64,000 nucleotides of DNA from Magnetococcales bacterium (lineage in GTDB: Bacteria; Pseudomonadota; Magnetococcia; Magnetococcales; JADFWU01), in contig JADFWU010000001.1 of the NCBI GenBank assembly GCA_015234045.1, forward strand, positions 186,001 to 250,000, given 5' to 3'. Positions 51,749 through 59,268 of this stretch are shown here, in pieces. The notes under the pieces were generated by a model. That model was not told the origin of the DNA, searched no databases, and saw only the letters and a list, made by a program, of their open reading frames with translations. Position 1 is the first letter of the stretch. Each line of letters opens with the position of its first letter. Made by a program: the position numbers and the translations under genes.

Positions 51749-51928
51749 TTATTTAGCGGTATTTTTTTTCTGATTGGTTTGTTGTACTTTATTTTTCTTT
51801 GGGTTGCTTTGCTCGGAAAAGGAGCGAAATTGGGGGTGTGGTTCAGTCACACCAGGACCAAGTTTGTGAACTTGACCACGGCGTGCGCGTTCTTCAGGGG
51901 TATCGAAAAGTTTCTTAAGCAGAGACAT
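51749..51928 (-). CDS. Small basic protein upstream of arsM-like gene, unknown function
   Basis: 59 residues from the ATG at 51928, which has GGAG five bases upstream; a longer reading from 51985 is less likely. The sequence begins MSLLKKLFDTPEERARRGQV and continues VHKLGPGVTEPHPQF, then a Lys/Gln/Asn-rich tail. The DTPEERARRG segment looks like a short folded motif and the tail is likely disordered. It ends 12 bases before the ArsM-like gene and probably shares its transcript. No family recognised; could be a small regulator or partner of the methyltransferase. Confidence 0.7.
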   Translation of the reverse strand: MSLLKKLFDTPEERARRGQVHKLGPGVTEPHPQFRSFSEQSNPKKNKVQQTNQKKNTAK

Positions 51929-52015
51929 GGTAACTCCAAACGCATTTTCAGGAAAAAGGCAGTAGCCTTTCCCTATGAGTGTCACTATCAGTGCATGCTA
52001 GGTAGGTTGGGTACA

Positions 52016-53128
52016 CTAGCCAGGTTGGACAACATTTTTTCTGATGAAATCCAGATCGCGGTGTAGTCTATGCCATTTGGTCATCGGTGTAATCATGAGC
52101 AGGACCAATCCATTGGTTAAAAATGACTCTTTAACAGTTTGTGCCAATCTCATTCGACTTGTACTAAATCGTATCAACGCTTCATCACTCAGTTGATGTT
52201 GTCCATCCACACTTCTGGCCGCCTGTAAGTCGGGCTTAAGAAAGCTGGGACGCATGTCACGATCACTATGCCAGAAATGGCTATATGCGTCTTGTTTGAT
52301 CAACAGATTTTTAATTTTGGACGCTTCCAATCCTTCGAAGAGATAGGCAATGATTTCATCTTTGATACGCAATAGTGGCTGGTTATCTTGTGAATAAATA
52401 AGAGAATTGAGCAACCAGTGTACCCCATGACCCAACTCATGGCGCACGGTATTGCGTTGTTCATCGGAATTATTTTCAAGCACACAAAGATTGACCAGTA
52501 TAATGGAGCCCGCCATATCTGGAAATTTGGATATGGGGCGACCATCTATCAACGCAGCATGTGACACGCCTATATTTTGTTTGGTTACAGCTTCAAAATC
52601 TTCTTTACGATCAAAAAATATGACCAGATGTCCCCATTGAAAAGAGAGTTTTGGTGTCCCTTTAATCTGTTTTGGATCTAAATCATACATCTTGGAAAGC
52701 AATAGCGTAGGATTGGTTCCATAGTGTTGCAGAACCTTGGCAATTTCATTGGCCGTTCGGCAATAGTAGTAAACGATCTTTAGGGTCATATAATTTTGAA
52801 TGATTGTGAACTGCTCTGGTTTGTTGATAAGATCGAATAAAAAAGATTTGAAATCAATTTGTTGTCCGTTGTCAAACAATGCTTTGCTGAGGTGAAGGGC
52901 GCGTTTTGGCAATGCGGAAAGCCGAATCAATTGCCGGTAATGACCGCGTTTGATTTTTGCACATTTGTTGCGCCGGGAAGATCGTGAATTGTCTGGCAAA
53001 TCATTTGGATCTATACTCCTATTGAGAAAGTCGATCAGCTTAGTGCCAGAGTGTTGTACAACCCCCTGAATCCAATCTGATTCTTTCGCAGGCAGATCCT
53101 GAATTAATGTATGAAAAGGGCTATCCAA
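52016..53128 (-). CDS. Putative zinc metallopeptidase (HExxH), unknown family
   Basis: 370 residues. The zinc motif RHELGHGVHWLLNS (HELGH near 230) is followed 20-30 residues later by IKDEIIAYLFEG, giving a possible third ligand Glu in gluzincin style. An earlier segment (LSFQWGHLVIFFDRKEDFEAV) looks like beta-strands of the catalytic core. No signal peptide or membrane helix, so probably cytosolic. The first codon is TTG: an in-frame TAA lies two codons upstream and no ATG is near, so a shorter start is possible. Same direction as the small gene and ArsM-like gene, with 87 bases between. Substrate unknown. Confidence 0.7.
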   Translation of the reverse strand: MDSPFHTLIQDLPAKESDWIQGVVQHSGTKLIDFLNRSIDPNDLPDNSRSSRRNKCAKIKRGHYRQLIRLSALPKRALHLSKALFDNGQQIDFKSFLFDLINKPEQFTIIQNYMTLKIVYYYCRTANEIAKVLQHYGTNPTLLLSKMYDLDPKQIKGTPKLSFQWGHLVIFFDRKEDFEAVTKQNIGVSHAALIDGRPISKFPDMAGSIILVNLCVLENNSDEQRNTVRHELGHGVHWLLNSLIYSQDNQPLLRIKDEIIAYLFEGLEASKIKNLLIKQDAYSHFWHSDRDMRPSFLKPDLQAARSVDGQHQLSDEALIRFSTSRMRLAQTVKESFLTNGLVLLMITPMTKWHRLHRDLDFIRKNVVQPG

Positions 53129-53193
53129 TTGGGTTTACTCACATCTGTTCACAAAGTGGCAGGGATGTGCATCAATAAATAGGGATAAAGTTT

Positions 53194-53658
53194 ATGGGAC
53201 TTTGGGACAGTTTGAAAGCGGTTTCTAATCTTGTAACGGGTGGCGGAGCCAAAGTCACGCTTGAAGTGATCGCACCTTCTGTTCGTGAACCGATTCAAGT
53301 CACCATTCGTGCAGAGGTGGGAGACTCTGATTTAAATGTACGCCGGGTCTATCTGATGGTCCGGGCCGAAGAGGATGTGGAAATACCCGATGTGCCCATG
53401 GCTGATGAAGATGGTACAATCATTCGGCAGGAGCTTGAGCGGGAAACAGAAACCTGTCGTTTGTCTTTTGATATTGCTGGTGAAATAGAGCTGCCTGCTG
53501 GATCAAGCCATGAATGGCAGGCTCAAATCGAACTGCCAGTTAATGCACAACCCACTTATAAAGGTCGGTATGCCGAGCATGAGTGGAAATTTTTTGCCGG
53601 ATTGGATACCTTTGGTAACGATCCTGATTCCGGTTGGATGGAAATTATTATCCAATAA
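53194..53658 (+). CDS. Arrestin-like / Spo0M-like beta-sandwich protein
   Basis: 154 residues. Begins MGLWDSLKAVSNLVTGGGAKVTLEV, alternates short strands (PIQVTIRAEVGDSDLNVRRVYLMVRAEEDVEI) and ends LPAGSSHEWQAQIELPVNAQPTYKGRYAEHEWKFFAGLDTFGNDPD. The pattern fits sporulation-control Spo0M/arrestin-N type beta-sandwiches, which act as scaffolds. It is acidic and soluble. The gene stands between the HExxH gene (divergent) and the large hemerythrin fusion gene (same direction, 113 bases downstream). Function unknown; the assignment is structural resemblance by eye only. Confidence 0.7.
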   Translation: MGLWDSLKAVSNLVTGGGAKVTLEVIAPSVREPIQVTIRAEVGDSDLNVRRVYLMVRAEEDVEIPDVPMADEDGTIIRQELERETETCRLSFDIAGEIELPAGSSHEWQAQIELPVNAQPTYKGRYAEHEWKFFAGLDTFGNDPDSGWMEIIIQ

Positions 53659-53771
53659 CGGTTTTTTCGTTTAGGTTGGATAGAAAACACAGGCTGTCAG
53701 AAGGGTGGGATGAGTTGGTATAGAGGTAGGTCGATTTTCAGGGTAGAGTCTGTTCGTCAGATGAGGGCAGC

Positions 53772-56396
53772 ATGAAAAAAATCAAAAAAATAAAAATATC
53801 CAATGGTCTGTTCTGGGTAGAGATTCCAGAGGTACAACTCTATATCCAGTGCGGATGCCCGGCTGATAGTGTTAAGCACTTGATGAAACGTGGTATTATT
53901 GTTGACCAGGAAAAAGGCGGTGCAACCTGTGAAACAGGGCCAAATGCCATTGTACTGTCCGATATGATGATCCAAAACGGTAGTTTTGCCAATCTGGCAG
54001 AGTTTCCGGTGCTGCAAATGTTTTACCGCCAGGGCATGATTATTCCCAATCATCCCAATAATAGCGGCGATAATCCCATTCTGATCGGTCTGCGCGAGCA
54101 GGTGGAAGCGCAGATGCGTTACATCTTTCGCGGAAATTATGGCCTGACCTCAAAAGAGGAGATGCTGGCCGCTGGCGTACCACCCGATCAAGTGGATGAG
54201 CAAATGCGTATGAAATTGCGCTTTGCTTTTGGCAATATCCGTGCTTCTGAAGCCCTTCTTGATCATAGATTCGTTGATTCTGACCCTGTAGAAGTGCGTG
54301 ATGGTGTAGTAATTCAACGTCTTAGAGTGAATTTGTTCAGAATAACCTACGGTTCTGAACATGTGGATGTCGATCTCAATCTCTCATACTCTGCCAACTA
54401 TCAGGCACCCTATCCGCTCAGTTTCCATAGTATCAGACGCGAATATTTCGGTATCATCCATTCAGGTGACGGTGATGGATGGGATATCAATCGGCCCTCC
54501 ATGGCCAGTATCCTGATGTTTCAAGGCAAGATTTATTTGATTGATGCGGGTCCAAATATCATGGCCAGTTTGTCTGCACTGGGTATCGGTATTAATGAGA
54601 TAGAAGGGCTGTTTCATACCCATGCGCATGATGACCATTTTGCTGGTATTCCAACTCTAATCCGGGCTGGGCACCGTATCAAATATTATGCAACACCGCC
54701 TGTACGTGCCTCTGTAGCTAAAAAACTGGCTGCGCTGCTGACCATGCCTGAAGAAGATTTTGGTGAATACTTTGAAGTGCATGATCTGGAATACGATGTT
54801 TGGAATAATATCGAAAGCCTGGATGTGATGCCGTTGTTCTCACCCCATCCGGTAGAGACATCGATTTTTCATTTTCGTACGATCTGGCAAAATGGGTACA
54901 GCAGTTACGCCCATTACGCCGATATCGTTGATTTGGATGTGCTGGATGGTATGGCTGGGCCTTCTGAAGAGAATGGTATTACCGCTACCTTGGTTGCCAA
55001 GGTCAAGGCCGATTATGCCAAGCCTGCACAGATCAAAAAACTGGATATTGGCGGTGGAATGATCCACGGAAAAGCGGAAGATTTCCGCCATGACCGTTCA
55101 GAAAAAATGATTCTGGCACATACGGCACTGGAGTTGACCGACCAGGAGAAGGAGATTGGTTCCGGTGCGCCTTTCGGCACTGTTGATGTACTGATCCCAA
55201 CCCTTCAGGAGTATGTCTGGAAATATGCTTATGAGTTTTTGGAATCCTACTTTCCAAACGCACCTATCGACCAAATCCGTATTCTGCTAAATAATGAAGT
55301 GGTTACGTTCAATCCAGAAAGTATTATACTCAAATCAGGTAATATCAATGATGATATCTTTCTGATTCTTACCGGTAGTGTTGAGATGATCAATGCCAAT
55401 TCCGGTATGCGTGACATGATGTCAGCTGGTGTCTTAGTGGGTGATATCTCCGCGCTGAACAATGAGCCATCATCAAGAACCTATCGGGCTGCTAGCTTTG
55501 TTCAGGCACTACGCATGCCCTGTAGTGTCTATATGTACTTTATCAAAACCAATGGACTATATGATGAGGTGGAGCGGTTACAGGTTAAGCGCTCCTTTCT
55601 GCAACGCACCTTCTTGTTGGGTGGTGCACTCTCCTATACTACACAAAATCAAATAGCCCGCCGTATGCAAGAGATCACTGTTAAAGCAGGTGAGAAGCTG
55701 GAGCATGAAAACCAGCCTGATCTGTTTGTGATCATTGATGGTGAAATGGAACGGGCTCTGGGTGATGATATCCTGGAGATTCTCGGACCTACCGATGTGT
55801 TTGGTGAAGAGTTGGCGGTATTCGATACGCCACCGCTGTTTGAAACGCGTGCTTCAGTGAATACGCGTATCTATTCCATTGCTGGTGAATCAGTACGTGA
55901 TATTCCATTGATTCGTTGGAAATTGTTCGAGATTTTTGAACGTCGTCGTCGCCGTGTGTTGGAAGTGGGTGAAGGCGGACAGGTGCCTTTGATATGGCGT
56001 GCTGAATACCATGTTCATATCAATGAAATGGATCAGCAACACCAGGAACTGTTCCGGTTGGGTAAAGATGTTCTTGATCTGATTGACTCTCAGACCGGTG
56101 GAGAACCTCTGAAACACGCATTCTGCCAATTAATCAAGTATACACACTTCCATTTTGATGATGAAATCAGCTTGTTACGCAGGCGTGATTACCCAGAACT
56201 GGCAGCTCATGAAAGACAGCATCACGTGCTGTTAAATCAAATAGAAGAATTGAAAGAAAAAATGGTTGCTCAGGATTATGTTATTTCTGAAAATTGCGAT
56301 TTTATAGAATTTTTCAAGAAGTGGCTTGTTGATCATATTCTTTCAGAAGATCGTAAATATGGCACATTCTTTCGGGTGTCTGGTTGGGGTATGTAG
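53772..56396 (+). CDS. Fusion of metallo-beta-lactamase fold, two cyclic-nucleotide-binding domains and hemerythrin
   Basis: 874 residues. About 200 N-terminal residues of unknown type, then a metallo-beta-lactamase fold with GLFHTHAHDDHFAGIP (near 280-296) and later His (SPHP near 358), two cNMP-binding-like domains (about 500-610, 615-735; DDIFLILTGSVEMI, DLFVIIDGEMERAL) and a C-terminal bacteriohemerythrin (about 745-874) whose diiron ligands are all visible: HQELF, YTHFHFDDE, AHERQHHVLL and WLVDHILSEDRKY. The hemerythrin would bind O2. The lactamase site could hydrolyse a cyclic nucleotide or similar ester, or be a flavodiiron-like metal site. No helix-turn-helix and no membrane helix: a cytosolic oxygen-responsive sensor/enzyme is the best guess. 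Confidence 0.9.
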   Translation: MKKIKKIKISNGLFWVEIPEVQLYIQCGCPADSVKHLMKRGIIVDQEKGGATCETGPNAIVLSDMMIQNGSFANLAEFPVLQMFYRQGMIIPNHPNNSGDNPILIGLREQVEAQMRYIFRGNYGLTSKEEMLAAGVPPDQVDEQMRMKLRFAFGNIRASEALLDHRFVDSDPVEVRDGVVIQRLRVNLFRITYGSEHVDVDLNLSYSANYQAPYPLSFHSIRREYFGIIHSGDGDGWDINRPSMASILMFQGKIYLIDAGPNIMASLSALGIGINEIEGLFHTHAHDDHFAGIPTLIRAGHRIKYYATPPVRASVAKKLAALLTMPEEDFGEYFEVHDLEYDVWNNIESLDVMPLFSPHPVETSIFHFRTIWQNGYSSYAHYADIVDLDVLDGMAGPSEENGITATLVAKVKADYAKPAQIKKLDIGGGMIHGKAEDFRHDRSEKMILAHTALELTDQEKEIGSGAPFGTVDVLIPTLQEYVWKYAYEFLESYFPNAPIDQIRILLNNEVVTFNPESIILKSGNINDDIFLILTGSVEMINANSGMRDMMSAGVLVGDISALNNEPSSRTYRAASFVQALRMPCSVYMYFIKTNGLYDEVERLQVKRSFLQRTFLLGGALSYTTQNQIARRMQEITVKAGEKLEHENQPDLFVIIDGEMERALGDDILEILGPTDVFGEELAVFDTPPLFETRASVNTRIYSIAGESVRDIPLIRWKLFEIFERRRRRVLEVGEGGQVPLIWRAEYHVHINEMDQQHQELFRLGKDVLDLIDSQTGGEPLKHAFCQLIKYTHFHFDDEISLLRRRDYPELAAHERQHHVLLNQIEELKEKMVAQDYVISENCDFIEFFKKWLVDHILSEDRKYGTFFRVSGWGM

Positions 56397-56422
56397 AGAT
56401 ACCTCCACCGGACGATACCAAC

Positions 56423-56454
56423 AAAAAAGCCGACCTCATAGGGTCGGCTTTTTT
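56423..56454. terminator. Strong bidirectional intrinsic terminator
   Basis: AAAAAAGCCGACC and GGTCGGCTTTTTT form a 13-bp stem around a 6-base loop. It lies between converging genes (hemerythrin fusion and sco). Confidence 0.93.
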
Positions 56455-56480
56455 GTCTGATTTCGGATCGAAATCACGAT
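56455..56480. repeat. Short palindromic repeat shared with 19361-19386
   Basis: GTCTGATTTCGGATCGAAATCACGAT differs from GTCTAATTTCGGATCGAAATCACTAT at 19361 by two bases. The core GATTTCG-GAT-CGAAATC is an inverted repeat. It directly follows the terminator and may be a solo end of repeat family C. Confidence 0.6.
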
Positions 56481-56486
56481 ACTATG

Positions 56487-57167
56487 TTATTTCAATGACG
56501 CGTAATATTTCTGAACTTCACGGATCTCAGCAAACAAAGAGTCCATACTCATCCTGTCTGGATAGATCATGCCGACAAACCGACCATCAGGATCAATCAG
56601 ATAAAAAGCGGAAGTGTGATTTACCACATAGTCGCCATGCTCATCTTTATCACCGATTATATAGCCAGCACCAACGGGTTTAGCCAGCTTGTCAACGGCA
56701 TCCTGTGACGGGCCGGTAACACCGACAAAATCTGGGTTGAAATAGCCGATATACTCTTTGAGGACATCAGCTGTATCACGTAATGGATCTACAGAGACAA
56801 ATACTGCCCGTGTTGTCTTGGCAATAGGATCGTCAACCTCACCTAATCGGGTAAAAAGCTCGGCCATTTTACCTAACGCCAATGGACAGACATCCGGGCA
56901 ATGGGTATAGCCAAAAAAGGTAATATTCCATTGTCCTTTCAAATTATCTTGAGTGAATGGCTGGCCAGCCTGATCAATCAGATCAAAATCCGGCACCACT
57001 TTTGGAGAGTCCAATAAAAGCGCCTTCAAAGCTTCAGGGGCTTTTTGCGTGGGTTGGTTCAAATTGAAATAGTTCAGGCCGATACTGAGTGCTGCAAAGA
57101 AAAGGGAGGCACCTATGAAGATGATGGCTACCTGTTTCATTGAAATGCCATTTTCAGTGTTTGACAT
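56487..57167 (-). CDS. SCO1/SenC-family copper chaperone
   Basis: 226 residues. An N-terminal membrane anchor (about 11-30; VAIIFIGASLFFAALSIGLNYF) and a thioredoxin-like domain with the copper-binding GYTHCPDVCPLALG (CxxxC near 81-85) and the distal His in DYVVNHTSAFYLID. SCO proteins load copper into the CuA site of cytochrome oxidase subunit II from the periplasmic face. It is the last gene of the oxidase assembly group (ctaB upstream, with a repeat element between). A second SCO-like gene lies within the oxidase operon at 61643-62464, so two copper-delivery proteins are encoded in the cluster. Confidence 0.94.
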   Translation of the reverse strand: MSNTENGISMKQVAIIFIGASLFFAALSIGLNYFNLNQPTQKAPEALKALLLDSPKVVPDFDLIDQAGQPFTQDNLKGQWNITFFGYTHCPDVCPLALGKMAELFTRLGEVDDPIAKTTRAVFVSVDPLRDTADVLKEYIGYFNPDFVGVTGPSQDAVDKLAKPVGAGYIIGDKDEHGDYVVNHTSAFYLIDPDGRFVGMIYPDRMSMDSLFAEIREVQKYYASLK

Positions 57168-57272
57168 AGTGATAGGTCTTTATGAAAGCAGTGATTTGAC
57201 ATGTATAGAATCAGATTCCATGGTTTATTTCTGATTCTGGACTCAAGTGTAATTTATTTTCAATCTACACTG

Positions 57273-57377
57273 TTAGGCGTTACGCAGTTGAATGAACGTG
57301 TACCCGTTTCCCGCAGAAGCGGGAATGACGCTCTACGCTTTGATGCCTGTTCAACCGGCAATTGCGTAACGTCTAAC
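57273..57377. repeat. Palindromic repeat family B, copy 2
   Basis: Ends GTTAGGCGTTACGCAGTTG and the complement of CAATTGCGTAACGTCTAAC are a 19-bp inverted pair with two mismatches. The right 40 bases match 38702-38741. The centre holds TTCCCGC-AGAA-GCGGGAA. It lies in the 250-base gap between ctaB and the SCO gene and may end the ctaB transcript. Confidence 0.8.
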
Positions 57378-57417
57378 TGTTAACAGCAAGAGCGTGCAGA
57401 AAAAAAAGAGTGTCAAC

Positions 57418-58305
57418 TCAAAACAGGTAATTCAAAAAGTCTTCAGGGGTTTGGGCATCAATAACAAGGAATAGAAATAGGATTCCGAGATAACGCATCG
57501 AACCGATGAAGTTTTTCCAGGCTTCTTGTCGGGTAGGTGTCTGAACCATCTTCCAGTTACCAGCTAACAGAAGAACGCCAGCGATTAGCGCACCAATACC
57601 GTATATCACCCCAAGCTCGCCCAGATACCAAGGCACCAGTGACGATCCGACCAATAAAATACTATTGACCAAAACCCAGTTGGCTGCCCGTTGTTCACCG
57701 ACAACGACAGGAAGCATAGGCACGCCTACCTTGCGATACTCCTCTTTAAGGAAAATCGCCAAAGCCCAGAAATGAGAGGGTGTCCAAAGGAACAGTACCA
57801 CAGCCAGCAACAACGGCAGAACACACAACTCAGGGCAAACAGAAGCCGCACCAGCCAACACGGCAAAGCTACCAGCCGCACCGCCAATGATGATATTTAC
57901 CCAGTGCCGACGCTTCAGCCAAACCGTATAGACGATGCCATAGACAAAGGCACCCAAGAACAGGTGCAGTCCAACGATAGGATTGAAATACCAACTGGCT
58001 ATACCGACACCCGTTATAATCAATCCACCAGCCAGCCACAGCGCGTTATAAGGATTGCCCATCTCCTTGGTCGCCAATGGGCGGGTGGAAGTGCGCTCCA
58101 TTTTGCGATCAATATCACGATCATAGAAGTGATTGAAAACCGCACTGCTGGCAGAACCCAGCATCATCACCAAAATCAACATAGCAATGTGCGCCAAGCT
58201 GACCTGTTCAGCCATGGCCAGATAAGAGACCAAAGCTGTTAACGTGATCATGCCGCCGATACGCAGCTTGAGCAGTTCGATATAGCGTTTTGCTGTCATA
58301 GCCAT
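57418..58305 (-). CDS. ctaB: Protoheme IX farnesyltransferase (heme O synthase)
   Basis: 295 residues, normal length, with about nine membrane helices. The prenyltransferase motif FNHFYDRDIDRKMERTSTRPLA (near 60-82) supplies the Mg-diphosphate Asp residues, and LKRRHWVNIIIGGAAGSFAVLAG and FLWTPSHFWALAIFLKEEYR are the other family signatures. It adds a farnesyl group to heme B to make heme O for the oxidase. Heme A synthase (CtaA) is not in the window, so heme A versus O in the oxidase cannot be decided here. It is 12 bases downstream of the DUF420 gene in the assembly operon. Confidence 0.96.
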   Translation of the reverse strand: MAMTAKRYIELLKLRIGGMITLTALVSYLAMAEQVSLAHIAMLILVMMLGSASSAVFNHFYDRDIDRKMERTSTRPLATKEMGNPYNALWLAGGLIITGVGIASWYFNPIVGLHLFLGAFVYGIVYTVWLKRRHWVNIIIGGAAGSFAVLAGAASVCPELCVLPLLLAVVLFLWTPSHFWALAIFLKEEYRKVGVPMLPVVVGEQRAANWVLVNSILLVGSSLVPWYLGELGVIYGIGALIAGVLLLAGNWKMVQTPTRQEAWKNFIGSMRYLGILFLFLVIDAQTPEDFLNYLF

Positions 58306-58317
58306 GCCGAACGATTC

Positions 58318-58797
58318 CTAACTTGATGTATAGATGTGAAAGGCCATCCAGTAGACCACCACACCTGTAACAGAGACATACAGCCAGATAAAGGCCGTTT
58401 TATAGGCGATTCGCCGGTGTGCTTCAAGCTGTGTTGATCCATCACCACCTGAACGTTCAAGTCGAATCCCTTTCCAGGCTCTAAGAACGGTCATGATGAT
58501 CATGACGAGGGCAATGGCTGCAAACAACACATGAGAGATTAAAATGGTGAAGTAGATGGCGCGTACCTCGCCAACACCGGCAAATTCAACATGCCCAACA
58601 TAGGCATGATATACCAGATAAGAAGCAAGGAAAATCGACGAAGTGATCAATGCTAAGATCATCGCCATAATATGTCCACTGCGATTATTACGTCGAATAC
58701 GACCCACGCCTAATAGAATGAACAGGGTCGAAAGGACGTTCAAAGCCGCTTGTAGATGAGGGAGATAGCCAATGAATTCAGGCTGATGTTCAAACAT
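58318..58797 (-). CDS. DUF420 membrane protein of the oxidase assembly operon
   Basis: 159 residues with four predicted membrane helices. It starts MFEHQPEFIGYLPHLQAALNV and has the DUF420 stretches RIRRNNRSGHIMAMILAL, ASYLVYHAYVGHVEF and EAHRRIAYKTAFIWLYVSVTGVVVYWM. DUF420 proteins commonly lie with ctaB and cytochrome oxidase genes and are assumed to help in assembly or heme handling (the conserved His residues could bind heme or copper). The start lies 6 bases after the stop of the small membrane-protein gene; ctaB follows after 12. Molecular role is unproved. Confidence 0.9.
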   Translation of the reverse strand: MFEHQPEFIGYLPHLQAALNVLSTLFILLGVGRIRRNNRSGHIMAMILALITSSIFLASYLVYHAYVGHVEFAGVGEVRAIYFTILISHVLFAAIALVMIIMTVLRAWKGIRLERSGGDGSTQLEAHRRIAYKTAFIWLYVSVTGVVVYWMAFHIYTSS

Positions 58798-58803
58798 AAT
58801 GGA

Positions 58804-58965
58804 TCAGGCTCCGAAGTGGAATACCTTGAAGAATAAAGAGGCGTACATAAAGACAGCCAAGCCAATCAGTACAATGGCGAAGATGAATTTGCCTTTATTA
58901 TTTGATTTCGGCGCACTCTCCGAAGAGGGTGTCGTAGAGACATTGGATTCCTGATTCTCAGCCAT
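58804..58965 (-). CDS. Small single-span membrane protein of the oxidase cluster
   Basis: 53 residues from the ATG at 58965 with GGAG ten bases upstream; a longer open reading upstream to 59196 lacks a ribosome site and family character. Residues 1-25 are polar (Ser/Asn/Glu-rich), then one membrane helix (FIFAIVLIGLAVFMYASLFFKVFHF). Its place directly before DUF420 and ctaB suggests a small oxidase subunit (subunit IV-like) or an assembly factor. No direct homology is recognised. Confidence 0.8.
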   Translation of the reverse strand: MAENQESNVSTTPSSESAPKSNNKGKFIFAIVLIGLAVFMYASLFFKVFHFGA

Positions 58966-59268
58966 GTGTGACTCCAAAGAAGAATAGCCCGATTGACAAA
59001 TTCCTACTATACGCGCTTTGTCTGTCCAGGGCACTAGACAGGCTCTAAGAAATATCAAATAGCTAAAAAAATCAAGGGCTGGTGAAACAATATTCGTATA
59101 AATGGTGCCGTATTCAGATAATGAAATTCTATAAAAGAATAAAATACAAAACGGATGCTGTTTATCAATGAAACAGTAATGGGTCGTGATGCACACTATT
59201 TTGAGCGATTAAGGCAAAAAAAAAGCGGGGAAACAAAGTCCCCCCGCTTTTTAAATTCAACATACGAC
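58966..59268. promoter_or_regulatory. Gap between ctaD and the assembly operon: terminator plus likely promoter
   Basis: 303 bases. The ctaD terminator occupies 59220-59252. The rest is AT-rich and must contain the promoter for the small-protein/DUF420/ctaB group, but no convincing -35/-10 pair can be assigned by eye. No other gene seen. Confidence 0.4.
59220..59252. terminator. Intrinsic terminator after ctaD
   Basis: AAAAAGCGGGG pairs with CCCCGCTTTTT (11 bp) around an 11-base loop; on the minus strand it ends in a run of T. It lies 17 bases after the ctaD stop. Confidence 0.92.

Noticed and set aside
58966-59196. N-terminal extension of the 53-residue membrane protein
   Set aside because: No ribosome site at 59196, whereas GGAG precedes the ATG at 58965; the extra residues are not conserved-looking.
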